A stretch of 64,000 nt of DNA. It comes from Campylobacter cuniculorum DSM 23162 = LMG 24588. GTDB lineage: Bacteria; Campylobacterota; Campylobacteria; Campylobacterales; Campylobacteraceae. Of this stretch, positions 62,506-64,000 are shown in pieces (within the stretch, counting starts at the first letter, position 1; every line of letters starts with the position of its first letter). Both the position numbers and the translations under genes were made by a program. The notes beneath the pieces were generated by a model. The model ran no database searches. It saw only the letters and a program-made list of their open reading frames with translations, and was not told the DNA's origin. The stretch spans positions 682,001 to 746,000 of the forward strand of contig NZ_CP020867.1 of assembly GCF_002104335.1 (NCBI RefSeq), given 5' to 3'.

Positions 62506-63221
62506 AACAAATTTTCTTTTTGAATTTCATCGTATTTTTCTAATTCATATTTTTTTATAACGCTTTCTAAGATTTTAATATAGTTCTTATTTTCAGAATA
62601 AGAATGCATAGAGTGAATAGCGTCTAAACCTTTAATCTCTTTACCTTGTTCTAAAAATTTAGCCCTTGCTTCTCGAAAATCTTCATAGGCAAAATGACGA
62701 TTTAAATTCAGTACATAAGAATCCACACTTTGTTGCAGATTATCAAAGATGCGAATTCTGTGATTTTTATTTGTGTGTCTTCTTTGAGGCAATAAGCCCT
62801 CTCCGCTCCAAGTCCATTCTCCAAAAAGATTGTTTGCTTCTCTTGCAAAGCGACTTGTCCCAACAGCACTCTCAACCAAAGCTTGAGCCATACCTAAAGA
62901 TTTTGGAATAAAATTAATTTTTTTTTGATATTCTGCTAAGTCAAAAAGATTTTCAATGCGGTATTTATTTTTAATTTCTATGAGTTTTTCTAAATTTTTT
63001 TGATTTTTAATTCTAAAAGCATTTTTAGCACTTTCATTTAAAAAAGCCTCCACGAAGGCTCTTTCTTGCTTAATATTTTCAAAAGAAACATCAAGCATTT
63101 CATTCATTTTAACGAAAAAAATTTGCTTTCTTTGCTCTGCGTCTAAATCATAATAATTTTCTCCAAATTCACTTGCAAAAATCAAAGACATAAAACTAAG
63201 AAAAATTATAATTTGCCTCAA
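62502..63221 (-). CDS. Bax-like periplasmic glucosaminidase-domain protein
   Basis: This 239-residue protein has a signal peptide (MRQIIIFLSFMSLIFASEF) and a glucosaminidase/Bax domain with the catalytic glutamate in AQALVESAVGTSRFAREANN and LFGEWTW. It should cleave or bind peptidoglycan. Overlap with dapF is 26 bp on the same strand, as with C. jejuni Cj1532 next to dapF (Cj1531). Confidence 0.8.
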   Translation of the reverse strand: MRQIIIFLSFMSLIFASEFGENYYDLDAEQRKQIFFVKMNEMLDVSFENIKQERAFVEAFLNESAKNAFRIKNQKNLEKLIEIKNKYRIENLFDLAEYQKKINFIPKSLGMAQALVESAVGTSRFAREANNLFGEWTWSGEGLLPQRRHTNKNHRIRIFDNLQQSVDSYVLNLNRHFAYEDFREARAKFLEQGKEIKGLDAIHSMHSYSENKNYIKILESVIKKYELEKYDEIQKENLF

Positions 63222-63945
63222 AACAATATCTCACCTTACCCTTAAAATAAATACAATCCTTTTGAAATCTAAAAAACACCTCTTCTTTGCTTTTAGGGAT
63301 GATTTTAACCTCATTTTGCACCATTTTTTTTAAAAAAGCCAGGTAAAAACAAGCCGCCATTCCTGTTCCACAAGCTAAGGTTTCATCTTCAACACCTCTT
63401 TCAAAGGTGCGAACTTTGATTGAATTCTTATTTATAATTTCGGCATAATTTACATTTGCATTATACTTTTTTCTTAAAAATTCACAAGTTTTTTTATCAA
63501 ATGCGTCTAAATTTTCACAAAAATGCACAAGATGAGGCACTCCACTATCACATTCTTGCCATGTTTTATTGTCAAATTCAAAGGCTTTTTTTGTGTATTT
63601 TATTTGACCTAAATTCACTTCTACAAAGTCTTTTTCAATTTCTGCTTCAATCACTCCTGCAGAGGTTAAAAAACGAAGTTTTACATCCATTCCTTTAATA
63701 TAATGTGCAAAATGTGCCACTGCTCTTGAAGCATTGCCGCACATTGAAGCTGTGCTTCCGTCTTTATTGTAAAATTCCCATTCAAAATCATAATCTTTAT
63801 GCGGCAAAAGCACGACAAGCCCATCCGCTCCTATACCTTTATAACGATTGCACACAATTTTTGCAAGCTCACTTCTGTCCGCCTTTTTGTCCGCACTAAA
63901 AATTACAAAATCATTGCCATTGGCATAATATTTATAAAATTTCAA
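63196..63945 (-). CDS. dapF: Diaminopimelate epimerase
   Basis: This 249-residue enzyme converts LL-DAP to meso-DAP for lysine and peptidoglycan. Both active-site cysteines are present, MCGNASRAVAHF (about 68-79) and ACGTGMAACFY (about 191-201). The start is TTG (KFYKYYANGNDFVIF) overlapping the upstream stop codon as TTGA, and it gives the conserved N-terminus. It is the homologue of Cj1531. Confidence 0.93.
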   Translation of the reverse strand: MKFYKYYANGNDFVIFSADKKADRSELAKIVCNRYKGIGADGLVVLLPHKDYDFEWEFYNKDGSTASMCGNASRAVAHFAHYIKGMDVKLRFLTSAGVIEAEIEKDFVEVNLGQIKYTKKAFEFDNKTWQECDSGVPHLVHFCENLDAFDKKTCEFLRKKYNANVNYAEIINKNSIKVRTFERGVEDETLACGTGMAACFYLAFLKKMVQNEVKIIPKSKEEVFFRFQKDCIYFKGKVRYCFEANYNFS

Positions 63946-64000
63946 ATTTCTCCCCTTGAAATTTTTTCTATAAATTTAATACACTCCGCCTTAAAATTCT
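63942..64000 (-). CDS. C-terminal end of an upstream gene, probably dephospho-CoA kinase
   Basis: The minus strand is open from the window edge to a TGA at 63942 that overlaps the dapF start, giving NFKAECIKFIEKISRGEI as the last residues. In C. jejuni coaE (Cj1530) precedes dapF, and a short basic-helical tail fits it, but no catalytic motif lies within this piece. The call is by position. Confidence 0.45.
   Translation of the reverse strand, partial: NFKAECIKFIEKISRGEI

Noticed and set aside
1-64000. tRNA, rRNA genes and CRISPR arrays
   Set aside because: Intergenic stretches were read for cloverleaf-like motifs, CCA ends and regular repeats; none was found. Small RNAs without strong structure cannot be excluded.

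Overview
The window is AT-rich epsilonproteobacterial chromosome, almost certainly a Campylobacter close to C. jejuni. The evidence is the gene content and local order (jlpA, cjaA, fedA/Cj0977-like, the cbrR-recN-nadK-aspS-adk-ppa run, yidC-yidD-rnpA-rpmH, aguB/aguA), frequent 1-4 bp gene overlaps and very low GC. Locus names of C. jejuni quoted here are recalled from memory, not looked up. The window looks like conserved backbone blocks stitched together, with decayed mobile DNA at several joints.

Layout. 1-15.3 kb: end of ispG, then a minus-strand run for the envelope and DNA/cofactor metabolism (PBP2 mrdA, MreD-like protein, engB, lptA, lptC, kdsC, rlpA, mltD-like, tatD, cbrR, recN, nadK), then plus-strand aspS, adk, ppa. 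15.5-23.3 kb: a graveyard of mobile DNA. It holds a decayed type II restriction-modification pair behind an IS1595-like transposase fragment, plasmid mobilisation relics, small membrane proteins, a broken HicB antitoxin, and a rearranged partial VirB type IV secretion cluster (virB4 fragment, virB9, virB8, virB7, virB6, virB5 fragment). 23.5-26.1 kb: a YajR-like MFS transporter, a truncated ciaC-like pseudogene, and a cluster of very small ORFs. One of these has the architecture of a type I toxin gene. 26.7-44.0 kb: backbone (agmatine-to-putrescine pair aguA/aguB, cation efflux, a chemoreceptor with a CxxCH haem motif, purH, purL, mnmE, jag, yidC, yidD, rnpA, rpmH, UDG-like, a periplasmic protein, ybgC).

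44.4-50.7 kb: an intact type I restriction system (hsdM, hsdS, hsdR) plus a YgjP-like metallopeptidase, compositionally richer in GC than its surroundings. 51.0-60.0 kb: cmoB, fedA-like, a lipoprotein, a thermonuclease, pepD, cjaA, jlpA, yaaA, a small membrane protein, a hypothetical and a GlcF-like Fe-S protein. 60.0-61.4 kb: an intact ciaC-like gene behind a textbook sigma54 promoter. 61.5-64.0 kb: an ATPase, a Bax-like glucosaminidase, dapF and the end of an upstream gene (probably coaE).

The most interesting signals are the small-peptide locus at 25.5-25.7 kb (hydrophobic 25-residue ORF, perfect 12-bp pairing between start codon and 3' end, strong opposing promoter), the restriction-modification pair apparently carried inside an IS1595-type element, and the paired intact and dead copies of a flagellum-coregulated effector gene. 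No CRISPR array, rRNA or tRNA gene, or poly-G phase-variation tract was seen.
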